A stretch of DNA of 12,695 bases from Chloroflexota bacterium (GTDB lineage Bacteria; Chloroflexota; Dehalococcoidia; SZUA-161; SpSt-899): NCBI GenBank assembly GCA_018725425.1, contig QLUL01000016.1, positions 1 through 12,695 on the forward strand, written 5' to 3'. The notes under the pieces are model-generated. The model was not told the DNA's origin. It did not search any database and worked only from the letters and a program-made list of their open reading frames with translations. How positions within the stretch are numbered: position 1 is the stretch's first letter; each line of letters starts with the position of its first letter. This document shows positions 4,752-12,627 of the stretch, in pieces. The position numbers were made by a program, and so were the translations under genes.

Positions 4752-5720
4752 ATGAAAGGTCGGGTATTTTCGGGCGCCAGGCCCACGGGGAGACAGCACA
4801 TCGGGAATTACCTGGGGGCGATCCAGAACTACGTGAAGCTCCAAGAGGAGTATGAATGTATCTACTGCATCGTTGACATTCATGCCCTGACTACTCTGGA
4901 GGATGTCAGCGAGATACAGAGCAATATCCGTGAAATGATACTTGACTGGCTGGCTGCCGAACTCGACCCCCGGAGGAGCATCCTCTTCGTCCAATCCCAT
5001 GTTCCCCAGGTAATGGAACTACACACCCTGCTGAGCATGGTCACCCCGCTGGGATGGTTACTGCGGGTTCCAACGTTTAAGGAAAAGGCCCGAATGCAAC
5101 CTCATAACGTCAATTACGGACTGGTGGGCTACCCGGTGCTGCAGACGGCCGACATCGTTCTTTACAAGGCAGATACCGTCCCTGTGGGAGAGGATCAGTT
5201 GAGTCATTTAGAGTTGGCCCGCGAGATCGTGCGGCGCTTCAACAATCTGTTTGGTCCCGTCTTTCCCGAGCCCCAGGCCAGGCTAACTACCTATCCCCTG
5301 GTTCTGGGATTGGATGGAGTGGCCAAAATGAGCAAGAGCCTGGGTAATCACATCGAGCTAGCAGCCACGCCACAGGAGACGGATGCACAGGTGATGAGCG
5401 CCTTCACCGACCCGGCGCGTCGCTACCGCAGCGATCCAGGCCATCCCGATGTCTGCAATGTCTATACATTGCACAACTTCTACAATCCGGACCAGCGGGA
5501 TTTGATTGCCGAGCAGTGCCGCGCCGCAGCCATCGGATGCGTGGACTGCAAGAAACTCCTGTCACAAGGAATAAACAGGGCGCTGGAGCCCTTTCGGGAG
5601 AGGCGGGCAGCGATCACCGATAGTTACGCGGGAGAGGTTCTCGCCGACGGTGCCGCTCGGGCCTCGGTCATCGCTAAGGAGACCATCCAGGAGGTCAAAG
5701 AGAAGATGGGCCTGTTATGA
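4752..5720 (+). CDS. trpS: tryptophan--tRNA ligase
   Basis: This class Ic aminoacyl-tRNA synthetase charges tRNA-Trp using ATP in the cytoplasm. The 322-aa length is normal for bacterial TrpS. The ATP-binding HIGH-type motif is HIGN at residues 16-19, after SGARPTGRQ. The KMSKS loop is present exactly at residues 192-196 within GVAKMSKSLGN. The Trp/ATP pocket segments YPVLQTADIVLYKAD and VPVGEDQ (about 127-149) are intact. ATG 4752 has GAGGAG at 4741-4746. The stop TGA overlaps the ATG of the next gene as ATGA, so the two are probably cotranscribed and coupled. No His tag-like extension, frameshift or missing motif is seen. Confidence 0.98.
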   Translation: MKGRVFSGARPTGRQHIGNYLGAIQNYVKLQEEYECIYCIVDIHALTTLEDVSEIQSNIREMILDWLAAELDPRRSILFVQSHVPQVMELHTLLSMVTPLGWLLRVPTFKEKARMQPHNVNYGLVGYPVLQTADIVLYKADTVPVGEDQLSHLELAREIVRRFNNLFGPVFPEPQARLTTYPLVLGLDGVAKMSKSLGNHIELAATPQETDAQVMSAFTDPARRYRSDPGHPDVCNVYTLHNFYNPDQRDLIAEQCRAAAIGCVDCKKLLSQGINRALEPFRERRAAITDSYAGEVLADGAARASVIAKETIQEVKEKMGLL

Positions 5721-6535
5721 GCGGCGGTGATATGTCCCATCCACCTCTATCCCGAACCGGCAAAGAAGCCCTGCTGGTAGCCTCTCACGCCGTAAGAGAG
5801 GCCGGCGCTATCCTCAAGAGCCGCTTCTCACAGGAGAAGAAGGTTCAGAGCAAAGGGAAACGGAATATTGCCACCGATATTGACCTCCTGGCAGAGAAAC
5901 GCATCTCCGAGCTGCTCAGAGATGAATACCCCGACCACCGCATCCTCGGCGAGGAATTGGGCGAGACCGAGGGAACGAGCGACTACTGCTGGATTATCGA
6001 CCCACTGGACGGCACAACCAACTATGCCTATGGAATCCCCTTTTTCGCGGTGTCTCTCGGCCTAACATATAAGGATGAGGTTATACTGGGAATCATCTAT
6101 GATCCCATGCGGGATGAGCTATTCTGGGCACTGAAGGGTAGGGGAGCCTTCCTCAACGATTCTGCAATCGGCATAGCTAGCACTCGAATCCCCTACACCA
6201 CCGTCATCGGATTCGACCTTGGTTACAATGATGCTCGAACCAGAGAGATGCTATCGCGCATCAATGCCTTCTGGTCAGGCGAGATGGTATTGCGACTGAT
6301 GGGCTCAGCGGCCCTGGGTCTGGCCTATGTTGCCTGTGGCCGGATGGATATCTATCTCCACCTCAGCATCTATCCCTGGGACATGGCCGGTGGGATTCTG
6401 TTAATCAGAGAAGCGGGTGGGGAGGTCAACGACTGGCAGGGGAATCCAGCCACTGTTTGGAATGACAGCATCATTGCCGGTGGCACTGCTGACGAGCGTT
6501 GCGCATTGCAGAGCCAAGACATAGAGGTTTGCTGA
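5717..6535 (+). CDS. suhB: inositol monophosphatase family phosphatase
   Basis: This is a Mg-dependent sugar-phosphate phosphatase of the IMPase/FBPase/CysQ superfamily, 272 aa and cytoplasmic. The metal-site motifs are present: GEE at residues 78-80, DPLDGTTNY at 95-103 and WDMAGG at 221-226. Asp95, Asp98 and Asp222 are the expected metal ligands. The IATDID segment (51-56) is the usual N-terminal motif. Specificity cannot be fixed: inositol-1-phosphate, fructose-1,6-bisphosphate or histidinol phosphate are all handled by relatives. It starts at ATG 5717, overlapping the trpS stop by 4 nt. ATG 5732 is an alternative start that would lose five residues. I give the symbol suhB only in the broad family sense. 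Confidence 0.94.
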   Translation: MSGGDMSHPPLSRTGKEALLVASHAVREAGAILKSRFSQEKKVQSKGKRNIATDIDLLAEKRISELLRDEYPDHRILGEELGETEGTSDYCWIIDPLDGTTNYAYGIPFFAVSLGLTYKDEVILGIIYDPMRDELFWALKGRGAFLNDSAIGIASTRIPYTTVIGFDLGYNDARTREMLSRINAFWSGEMVLRLMGSAALGLAYVACGRMDIYLHLSIYPWDMAGGILLIREAGGEVNDWQGNPATVWNDSIIAGGTADERCALQSQDIEVC

Positions 6536-6670
6536 GGAGTCCAGCGAGGGAACCATTTGGAGTAACGTTTGAGAAATTTCGTCATCAGCGGACTGGCATT
6601 GATGGAGCCAAAAATGATAAGATGTTTATAGTATCAATGTCTGGTCGCCGCATGAAGGGAGGAAAGAGAT

Positions 6671-8011
6671 ATGACAGCGCATAGGGAAGAGGCGAAGGAA
6701 AATGTGCTCAAGACGGCCAAGGAGCACGATGTCAAGTTCATCAGGTTGTGGTTCACCGATATCCTCGGGTTTCTCAAGAGCTTCTCCATCATGGTTGAGG
6801 AACTGGAGACTGCGCTGAACCAGGGTATGGGTTTCGATGGTTCCTCCATCGAGGGGTTTGTCCGCATCGATGAGAGCGATATGATCGCCATGCCCGACCC
6901 CGCCACCTTCCGGATGCTCCCATGGAGGCCGAGAGACCACAATACCGTGGCACGGATGTTCTGCGACATCTTGATGCCCGGAGGCGAACCTTTTGAAGGT
7001 GATCCCAGATACGTGCTGAAGCAGAACCTCAAACGGGCCGCCGATCTGGGATTTACCTTCAATGTCGGCCCGGAACTGGAATTCTTCTTATTCAAGGATT
7101 CCAGCGGAACTGAGATGCTCGATCAAGGGGGATACTTCGACATGATCCCTCTGGACGCAGTCACCGATATTAGAAGAGACGCTGTTCTCACCCTCGAGGA
7201 GATGGGTATCGCTGTAGAACGTTCCCAGCACGAGGCTGCCCCCAGTCAGCATGAGATAGATATGAGATACACCGATGCTCTCACCATGGCTGATAATGTG
7301 ATGACCTATCGTCTTGTGGTCAAGCAGATAGCCATGCAACACGGCGTATATGCCACCTTCATGCCGAAGCCGGTTTTCGGAATCAACGGGAGTGGCATGC
7401 ACGTGCACCAGTCGCTGTTCATCGGTGATCGGAATGCCTTCTTTGACAAGGACGCTGAGTACCACCTCTCCGAGACAGCCAGGCGCTATATAGCGGGACT
7501 GCTCAAACATGCCCCGGAGATCACCTCGGTCACCAACCAGTGGGTCAATTCCTACAAGAGACTGGTTCCCGGTTATGAGGCACCGGTGTACCTTTCCTGG
7601 GCGCGAAGGAATCGGGCCGACCTGATCCGTATTCCGGAGTATCAGCCCGGGAGAGAGAGGGCTGCCCGAATAGAATTCAGATCCCCTGACCCGGTGTGTA
7701 ACCCTTATCTGGCCTTCAGCGTCATGCTTGCCGCCGGGCTGAAGGGAATCGAAAAAGGATACGATGTGCCCGATCCGGTATCCGAGAACGTCTACGAGAT
7801 GACCGAGGAGGAAAGAGCAAGAAGGGGTATCGGCACCCTGCCGGCCAGCCTGCTAGAAGCAATACTGCTCACCGAGAAAAGCGAGCTGGTGCGAGAGGCA
7901 CTCGGCGACCACGTCTTCGAAAACTTCATTAAGAACAAGAAGATCGAGTGGGATAAGTACCGAATGCAGGTGACCGACTACGAACTGAAGAGATACCTGC
8001 CGATACTTTAA
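6671..8011 (+). CDS. glnA: glutamine synthetase type I (GSI-alpha subtype)
   Basis: The enzyme makes glutamine from glutamate, ammonia and ATP as a dodecamer, the entry point of ammonia assimilation. The 446-aa length fits the short GSI-alpha group. GFDGSSIEGF is at residues 54-63 and metal ligands lie in GPELEFF (133-139). The ATP-binding segment KPVFGINGSGMHVH is at 233-246 and the flap NSYKRLVPGYEAP at 293-305. RIEFRSPDP at 333-341 is the arginine-rich active-site strand. Arg65 in EGFVRIDESDM matches the arginine used for glutamine feedback inhibition in Gram-positive GSI-alpha. The insertion and adenylylated tyrosine region of GSI-beta are absent, so control by adenylylation is not expected. 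ATG 6671 has GGGAGG at 6657-6662. A strong terminator follows the gene. Confidence 0.97.
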   Translation: MTAHREEAKENVLKTAKEHDVKFIRLWFTDILGFLKSFSIMVEELETALNQGMGFDGSSIEGFVRIDESDMIAMPDPATFRMLPWRPRDHNTVARMFCDILMPGGEPFEGDPRYVLKQNLKRAADLGFTFNVGPELEFFLFKDSSGTEMLDQGGYFDMIPLDAVTDIRRDAVLTLEEMGIAVERSQHEAAPSQHEIDMRYTDALTMADNVMTYRLVVKQIAMQHGVYATFMPKPVFGINGSGMHVHQSLFIGDRNAFFDKDAEYHLSETARRYIAGLLKHAPEITSVTNQWVNSYKRLVPGYEAPVYLSWARRNRADLIRIPEYQPGRERAARIEFRSPDPVCNPYLAFSVMLAAGLKGIEKGYDVPDPVSENVYEMTEEERARRGIGTLPASLLEAILLTEKSELVREALGDHVFENFIKNKKIEWDKYRMQVTDYELKRYLPIL

Positions 8012-8050
8012 CCAGATTTGGATTTTCCACCTGACCTCGACGACGGCTAG

Positions 8051-8113
8051 AGTCTGGAGTCAAGAGTCTGGAGTCCCCCTCCCCGTGACTCTTGACTCTC
8101 GACTATCTTTTTT
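8051..8113 (+). terminator. intrinsic terminator of glnA built from repeated GAGTC units
   Basis: GAGTCAAGAGTC (8057-8068) pairs perfectly with GACTCTTGACTC (8087-8098). After a 2-by-2 internal loop, AGTC (8051-8054) pairs with GACT (8101-8104). A small GGAG/CTCC stem can close the loop. T6 at 8108-8113 follows. The left arm is also a direct repeat of GAGTCTGGAGTC-like units, which suggests that the hairpin grew by repeat expansion. Confidence 0.85.
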
Positions 8114-8134
8114 GCTATCATCCCCAGAACGCAC

Positions 8135-8164
8135 TTGACAGAGGGTCTATCATGGATGTACGAT
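8135..8164 (+). promoter_or_regulatory. probable promoter of hisF
   Basis: A perfect TTGACA (8135-8140) is followed after 18 bases by TACGAT (8159-8164), a 4-of-6 match. It lies just after the glnA terminator, so a new transcription unit for hisF and probably the dehydrogenase starts here, with a leader of roughly 120 nt. Confidence 0.5.
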
Positions 8165-8236
8165 AGGCAACTGATGGCCGACGGCAAACGGTTGCCTTAT
8201 GCCGAGTAACGCAGAATTGAAGCAAAGAATCGGGCT

Positions 8237-8293
8237 ATGAGCACCGTAATTGAGTATCGAAGCTTAATCAAATTTGGGGAGCTGGGAAGGTGA
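8237..8293 (+). CDS. 18-codon upstream ORF overlapping the hisF start
   Basis: ATG 8237 opens an 18-residue frame (MSTVIEYRSLIKFGELGR) whose TGA stop (8291-8293) overlaps the GTG start of hisF as GTGA. It contains no histidine codon, so it is not a classical his attenuator peptide. It has no good ribosome site. Translational coupling is possible, but chance is a fair alternative. Confidence 0.22.
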   Translation: MSTVIEYRSLIKFGELGR

Positions 8294-9060
8294 AGCACAT
8301 AAGAATCATACCCTGCCTGGATGTCAAAGGCGGACGTGTGGTAAAGGGGGTAAATTTCGTCAATTTGAGGGATGCCTGTGACCCCGTCGAGGCCGCAGAG
8401 ACCTACTGCCTCCAGGGTGCCGATGAGCTGGTCGTCCTCGACATATTTGCGACGGTGGAGAGCAGAAAGACCAGGCTCACCTGGGTCGAGCGAGTCGCCA
8501 AAAAGGTAACCATCCCTCTTGCTGTAGGCGGTGGCATTGGAAGTATCTCGGATATGAAAGCCCTCTTTGATATAGGTGTGGACAAGGTTTCAATGAATAC
8601 TGCGGCACTGCGAAATCCTGAACTCATAAGGGAGGCTGCTGCAGAGTTTGGGAAGGGAAAAATCGTGGTAGCCATTGATGGCCGGAAGAATCCGCCGGAG
8701 GGCAGCCTCCCCAGACTAGAAGTGGTGGTCAAGAGCGGGAGCGAGGCCACCGGTATAGGGATTGTCGGTTGGGCCAGGAGGGTGGAAGAGCTAGGCGCCG
8801 GGGAGATATTGCTCACCAGCAAGGATACCGATGGGACAAAGGAAGGCTACGACCTGGAGATGATAAAGGCGGTTGCCGAAGCGGTAAACATACCGGTTAT
8901 CGCCTCGGGCGGCGCGGGCAAGTTAGAACACTTCTACGAGGCGGTTGCTATCGGCAAAGCTTCGGCGGTGCTCGCCGCCTCTGTTTTTCACTTTGGCGAG
9001 ATATCCATCCCCGAGGCAAAAGAATATCTGGCGAGGAAGGGAATAGCGGTAAGAACATAG
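8290..9060 (+). CDS. hisF: imidazole glycerol phosphate synthase subunit HisF
   Basis: This is the cyclase subunit of IGP synthase. It combines PRFAR with ammonia delivered by HisH to give imidazole glycerol phosphate and AICAR, linking histidine and purine synthesis. The 256-aa TIM barrel is complete. Catalytic Asp11 (IPCLDVK) and Asp130 (VAIDGR) are present, as is the Asp of KDTDGT at 181. Phosphate-binding GGG (80-82) and SGGAG (206-210) are present. The ammonia-gate residues known from T. maritima HisF are kept as Arg5, Glu46, Lys99 and Glu172, so a HisH partner is expected elsewhere. The DIFAT segment (51-55) is unusual: relatives have DITAS, so a phenylalanine replaces the common threonine. 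GTG 8290 follows GGGGAG at 8276-8281. No other his gene is in the window. Confidence 0.97.
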   Translation: MKHIRIIPCLDVKGGRVVKGVNFVNLRDACDPVEAAETYCLQGADELVVLDIFATVESRKTRLTWVERVAKKVTIPLAVGGGIGSISDMKALFDIGVDKVSMNTAALRNPELIREAAAEFGKGKIVVAIDGRKNPPEGSLPRLEVVVKSGSEATGIGIVGWARRVEELGAGEILLTSKDTDGTKEGYDLEMIKAVAEAVNIPVIASGGAGKLEHFYEAVAIGKASAVLAASVFHFGEISIPEAKEYLARKGIAVRT

Positions 9061-9084
9061 AAGTTGGTAAAAAGGAGAGGCACT

Positions 9085-10338
9085 ATGAGTAAGAAAGAGT
9101 TAACTTTGTTTGAGAATACACAAGCCCAGTTGGATGCAGCAGCCAACCTATTAGGTTTGGAACCAAATATCCATGCCATCCTCAGGGAGCCTATGCGTGA
9201 GCTACATGTATCTATTCCAGTAAGAATGGATAATGGGATAGCTAAGATTTTCAAGGGATTTAGGGTTCATCACAATAATGCTCGTGGTCCATGTAAAGGG
9301 GGCATCAGATTTCATCCTGACGAGACTATTGATACCATTAGATCACTAGCTGCTTGGATGACCTGGAAGTGTGCTGTTGCAGATATTCCCTTCGGTGGTG
9401 GTAAAGGAGGGGTTATTTGCAATCCTAAAGAAATGTCTCCCGGTGAAATAGAAAGATTAAGCCGTGGCTACATAGATGCAATATGGGAGTTTATTGGTCC
9501 TGACAAAGACATCCCAGCACCAGATGTATATACTAATCCACAGATAATGGCATGGATGATGGATGAGTATACAAAATTAGGGGGATATAGCTGCCCAGGA
9601 GTGATTACGGGAAAGCCCGTAGCTTTAGGCGGCTCTTTAGGGCGTGGTGATGCCACAGCTCGCGGTGGACTATTCACCATCATAGAAACTGCGAAGCACT
9701 TGAATATTGATTTATCTCTGGCAACAGTAACTGTCCATGGTTATGGTAATGCCGGCTCACATATAGCCATTCTGCTAAACAGTATTCTAGGTTGTAAGAT
9801 TGTAGCCGTTGGTGACTCAAAAGGTGGCATTTATAATAAGCGGGGATTAGATCCGCATAAGGTTTTGCAACATAAAGGGGAGACAGGCTCGGTCACAAAC
9901 TTTTTGCAGGCGGAGAATATCGGCAATGATGAGCTGTTGGAACTGGACGTTGATATATTATGTCCCTCAGCATTGGAGAACACTATTACTCAGGCAAATG
10001 CTTCTAAAATCAAAGCGAAGATAGTAGCTGAACTGGCTAATGGCCCAACTACCCCCGAGGCAGATGAGGTATTATTCCATAATCGGGTATTTGTGATACC
10101 TGATTTCTTATGCAATGCGGGAGGGGTAATTGTTTCCTACTTTGAGTGGGTTCAGAATACGTATAATTATTATTGGGATAAGGATGAGGTTCACCAGAGG
10201 CTTAGCAAGAAAATGACCAAAGCCTTTCAGGACGTTTTATCTGAATCTCTAAAGCGCAACGTTAATATGAGGCAATCTGCCCATGTTGTGGCTGTGTCTC
10301 GTGTGGCAGAAGCGATGAGACTTCGCGGTTGGGTATGA
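9085..10338 (+). CDS. gdhA: glutamate dehydrogenase (Glu/Leu/Phe/Val dehydrogenase family)
   Basis: The enzyme interconverts glutamate and 2-oxoglutarate plus ammonia with NAD(P)H. The chosen start gives 417 aa, typical of the hexameric 45-kDa class. ATG 9085 follows AAGGAGAGG (9072-9080). The upstream GTG-initiated extension has no such site. The substrate lysine is in GPCKGGIRFHP (Lys71). Further lysines are in TWKCAVADIP (Lys95) and PFGGGKGG (Lys107), and the catalytic aspartate is in PAPDVYTN (Asp147). The dinucleotide loop is GYGNAG (219-224). The following strand ends AVGDSKGG, where relatives often have SDS, so NAD versus NADP preference is uncertain. The gene starts 24 nt after hisF and is probably cotranscribed. 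It is clearly AT-richer than its neighbours: three sampled 60-base lines (from 9121, 9721 and 10141) have 29, 27 and 23 G or C. Confidence 0.95.
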   Translation: MSKKELTLFENTQAQLDAAANLLGLEPNIHAILREPMRELHVSIPVRMDNGIAKIFKGFRVHHNNARGPCKGGIRFHPDETIDTIRSLAAWMTWKCAVADIPFGGGKGGVICNPKEMSPGEIERLSRGYIDAIWEFIGPDKDIPAPDVYTNPQIMAWMMDEYTKLGGYSCPGVITGKPVALGGSLGRGDATARGGLFTIIETAKHLNIDLSLATVTVHGYGNAGSHIAILLNSILGCKIVAVGDSKGGIYNKRGLDPHKVLQHKGETGSVTNFLQAENIGNDELLELDVDILCPSALENTITQANASKIKAKIVAELANGPTTPEADEVLFHNRVFVIPDFLCNAGGVIVSYFEWVQNTYNYYWDKDEVHQRLSKKMTKAFQDVLSESLKRNVNMRQSAHVVAVSRVAEAMRLRGWV

Positions 10339-10389
10339 GGCAGACCCGAACAAGGTAGAGAAGGTTCCGGGATAGCGAACCGTGAGTCA

Positions 10390-12603
10390 TCAGCCACCGG
10401 GACGCAAGATCAGCCTGTTAACGGCAGCCGCTTCTACATCCTCCAACGTCCAGAGCATCGGGTAATACTCCATGTTGAGCCAGTGGTCAATCATATCATC
10501 GTAGTGTTCACTATAGGGATGACCGCTCTGACCGGTGGTATGGATGGCCACGCTTCGTGTGAGGTCACCCAGATCGACGATCATACGCATGGACGGCAAG
10601 AAGCGGACCGTTAAGACCTCGGAACCCACGTCCCACCCTGTATTGTTCACCGTCCCTGAGCCGCCACCGGTGGGGAATGGGCCGCGATTCACCATCCTCT
10701 CAATCAGACCGATGCGTCCACCCAGGGGGGTGCTGACAAAGTAAGAGGTATGCAAGTCGCCCCATCTCCAGTCATTACGGTTTCCGCCAAGCGCAGCCAC
10801 CGTGCTGGCATAGCCTTCAGTGAATGAGCGAGCCAGAATGTCGTCGCGGGTTTCCACCACGTCATCGGTTGTGATATCATCCCACCAGGTGTTATCGGGT
10901 TCTTCCATCAACAAGAATGTGGCCCACATTTCTCTACTATCACCCTCCACCCGGGCCACCTCAGCTAACTGGTCGTTGAAGAGATTGTCCATCAAGCTTG
11001 CCCAGAACTGGGCATAGAGTGCCGCTTGCGGGCTATTGATATCGAAGTGGTAGTCCCATTCCAGCAGCCAGTCGCGGGCCTCGGCCAGCTCAACATCATC
11101 GAATTGCAAGTTGGCAAGGAAGGGCATCAGTTCTTTGGCGCTAATCAGCTTGTTATCACCCAGCATATCCTGAAAACTGGCGATGCTATGCGGCGCCTTA
11201 TCGTTCATCATCTCCACAATCCGTTGACCACGAAAGCCCATATCAACCTCACGGTCGAAGACGAAGTTCAGCCCCTCGCCCAGTTGCTGTGCCAGCCAAG
11301 CATAGTATTCCAGCGGAACAACTGCCTGGTTGGCGGTGACGATATAGCCGCGTTCCGGATTGAACACGCGGGGCAGGAGCTCAAACGGGATGAATCCCTG
11401 CCACTCAAACTCATCCGTCCAACCTGGGACGGGTATTAGCCCACTGTGATCAGCGGTGCGGATGGGAATACGGCCGGGCATCTGATAGCCGATGTTGCCC
11501 TCCACATCGGCGTAAACGAAATTCTGCGCCGGCACATCCCAATATTGCAGCGCATCACGGAATTCCGCCCAGTTGGTCGCCTTATTAAGCTTACGAATCG
11601 ACTTAGATAAGGTACCGGGGTCCAAGGCCGTCCAGCGCACCGCCAGTGGGTCCTCATCGTTAAAACCCAGGATTTGGCCGGTTTCTTCGTCCATCTGATT
11701 ATCATTGATGATCGGTCCCAGATGCGTTTGGCGAACCAGGATGGTGATTGGAGCTTCCCCATCTCCGAAGTAGATGGTTTCCTCATGGACGGTGATGTCG
11801 CGCCATTCCCCGTTCCACAAGTATTGGAGTGGATTATCGGGGTTGATGCGAATATGATACAGATCGTGCACATCGGGGCCCACGTTGGTTACCCCCCAGG
11901 CAATGTAGTCATTGTGCCCGATGACAACCCCCGGCGAGGCGGCGAACGTAAAGCCGGACACGCTAAACGTAGACTCTCCGTTTACAAGGTGCAACCCTAT
12001 CTGGTACCAGATCGATGGTATCTGGATCCCTAGATGTGGGTCATTGGCCAGCAGCGGCATACCGCTTTCCGTTAGCCTGCCGCTGACCACCCGGTTATTG
12101 CTGCCAACGCCCGAACCCTGACCGAACACCAAACTCATGTCCGCCAAGATGCTTTTCGCAGTCAACGTATTGATTTCCGGGGGAACCGCCGACTTGTCCG
12201 GCGAGTTGATGAGGGTTGCCGCGGTGATGGGCAGGTCCTCTGGCTGGATAATGGTGGGTTTCTCGTCAAATGGCCAGGGGGGCGTTAGCCATTGGTCGGT
12301 CATTTCCTGGCCGATAAGTTCATACAGGGTGGCGCGGGTCTCTTCCTCGCTGCCTCTGAAACCCAAATCCCAGGCCATTATCTTGGCAAAAACCAGTGTG
12401 TCGGCGGGCGTCCACGGCTTGATCTCGAAGTCAATGCCAATCAGCCCCAATATGCTATATTCCAGAGCCAGGTCACCGGGATCACGACCCATGATATAGG
12501 CATTGACGCCATCGGCAAAGGCCTGCAGTTGAGCGATAGTATCCTCGTCATAGAGTTCTACCTCCTGCTCTGCCACACGGTGCCAGCCAAGGCTGCGGGT
12601 CAA
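10390..12603 (-). CDS. penicillin acylase-family Ntn hydrolase, 5' truncated
   Basis: This family cleaves amide bonds in beta-lactams, acyl-homoserine lactones or related N-acyl compounds, usually after export and self-cleavage into two chains. The autocatalytic site is clear: GVGSNN, with Gly167-Ser168 as the cut and Ser168 as nucleophile. It is followed by PLLANDPHLG and IPSIWYQ. The spacer before it and the complete beta chain (ITANQ-type motif VTANQAV, then WRWGDLHTSYF) are present to the stop codon. The open frame is 737 codons. It begins at a TTG that directly follows an in-frame TAA and enters the family at a position matching LRTLGW...AE. About 100 N-terminal residues, including the signal peptide, are absent. 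None of the three minus-strand frames in 12604-12695 supplies them. It is therefore probably an interrupted or inactive gene, convergent with the dehydrogenase gene, whose stop lies 51 nt away. The substrate is unknown. Confidence 0.9.
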   Translation of the reverse strand: MTRSLGWHRVAEQEVELYDEDTIAQLQAFADGVNAYIMGRDPGDLALEYSILGLIGIDFEIKPWTPADTLVFAKIMAWDLGFRGSEEETRATLYELIGQEMTDQWLTPPWPFDEKPTIIQPEDLPITAATLINSPDKSAVPPEINTLTAKSILADMSLVFGQGSGVGSNNRVVSGRLTESGMPLLANDPHLGIQIPSIWYQIGLHLVNGESTFSVSGFTFAASPGVVIGHNDYIAWGVTNVGPDVHDLYHIRINPDNPLQYLWNGEWRDITVHEETIYFGDGEAPITILVRQTHLGPIINDNQMDEETGQILGFNDEDPLAVRWTALDPGTLSKSIRKLNKATNWAEFRDALQYWDVPAQNFVYADVEGNIGYQMPGRIPIRTADHSGLIPVPGWTDEFEWQGFIPFELLPRVFNPERGYIVTANQAVVPLEYYAWLAQQLGEGLNFVFDREVDMGFRGQRIVEMMNDKAPHSIASFQDMLGDNKLISAKELMPFLANLQFDDVELAEARDWLLEWDYHFDINSPQAALYAQFWASLMDNLFNDQLAEVARVEGDSREMWATFLLMEEPDNTWWDDITTDDVVETRDDILARSFTEGYASTVAALGGNRNDWRWGDLHTSYFVSTPLGGRIGLIERMVNRGPFPTGGGSGTVNNTGWDVGSEVLTVRFLPSMRMIVDLGDLTRSVAIHTTGQSGHPYSEHYDDMIDHWLNMEYYPMLWTLEDVEAAAVNRLILRPGG

Positions 12604-12606
12604 TTA

Positions 12607-12627
12607 CTACCCCCACGAGGGGGGTAG
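12607..12627. repeat. GC-rich inverted repeat at the acylase break point
   Basis: CTACCCCC (12607-12614) and GGGGGTAG (12620-12627) form a perfect 8-bp stem with a 5-nt loop. It lies 4 nt beyond the point where the acylase frame ends. The bases from 12628 to the window edge show no recognisable gene in any frame I translated. Confidence 0.7.

Noticed and set aside
6599..6632. Possible glnA promoter (TTGATG ... TATAGT)
   Set aside because: The spacing is 22 bases, far outside the normal range, and no better pair was found in the 135-nt gap, so no promoter is annotated.
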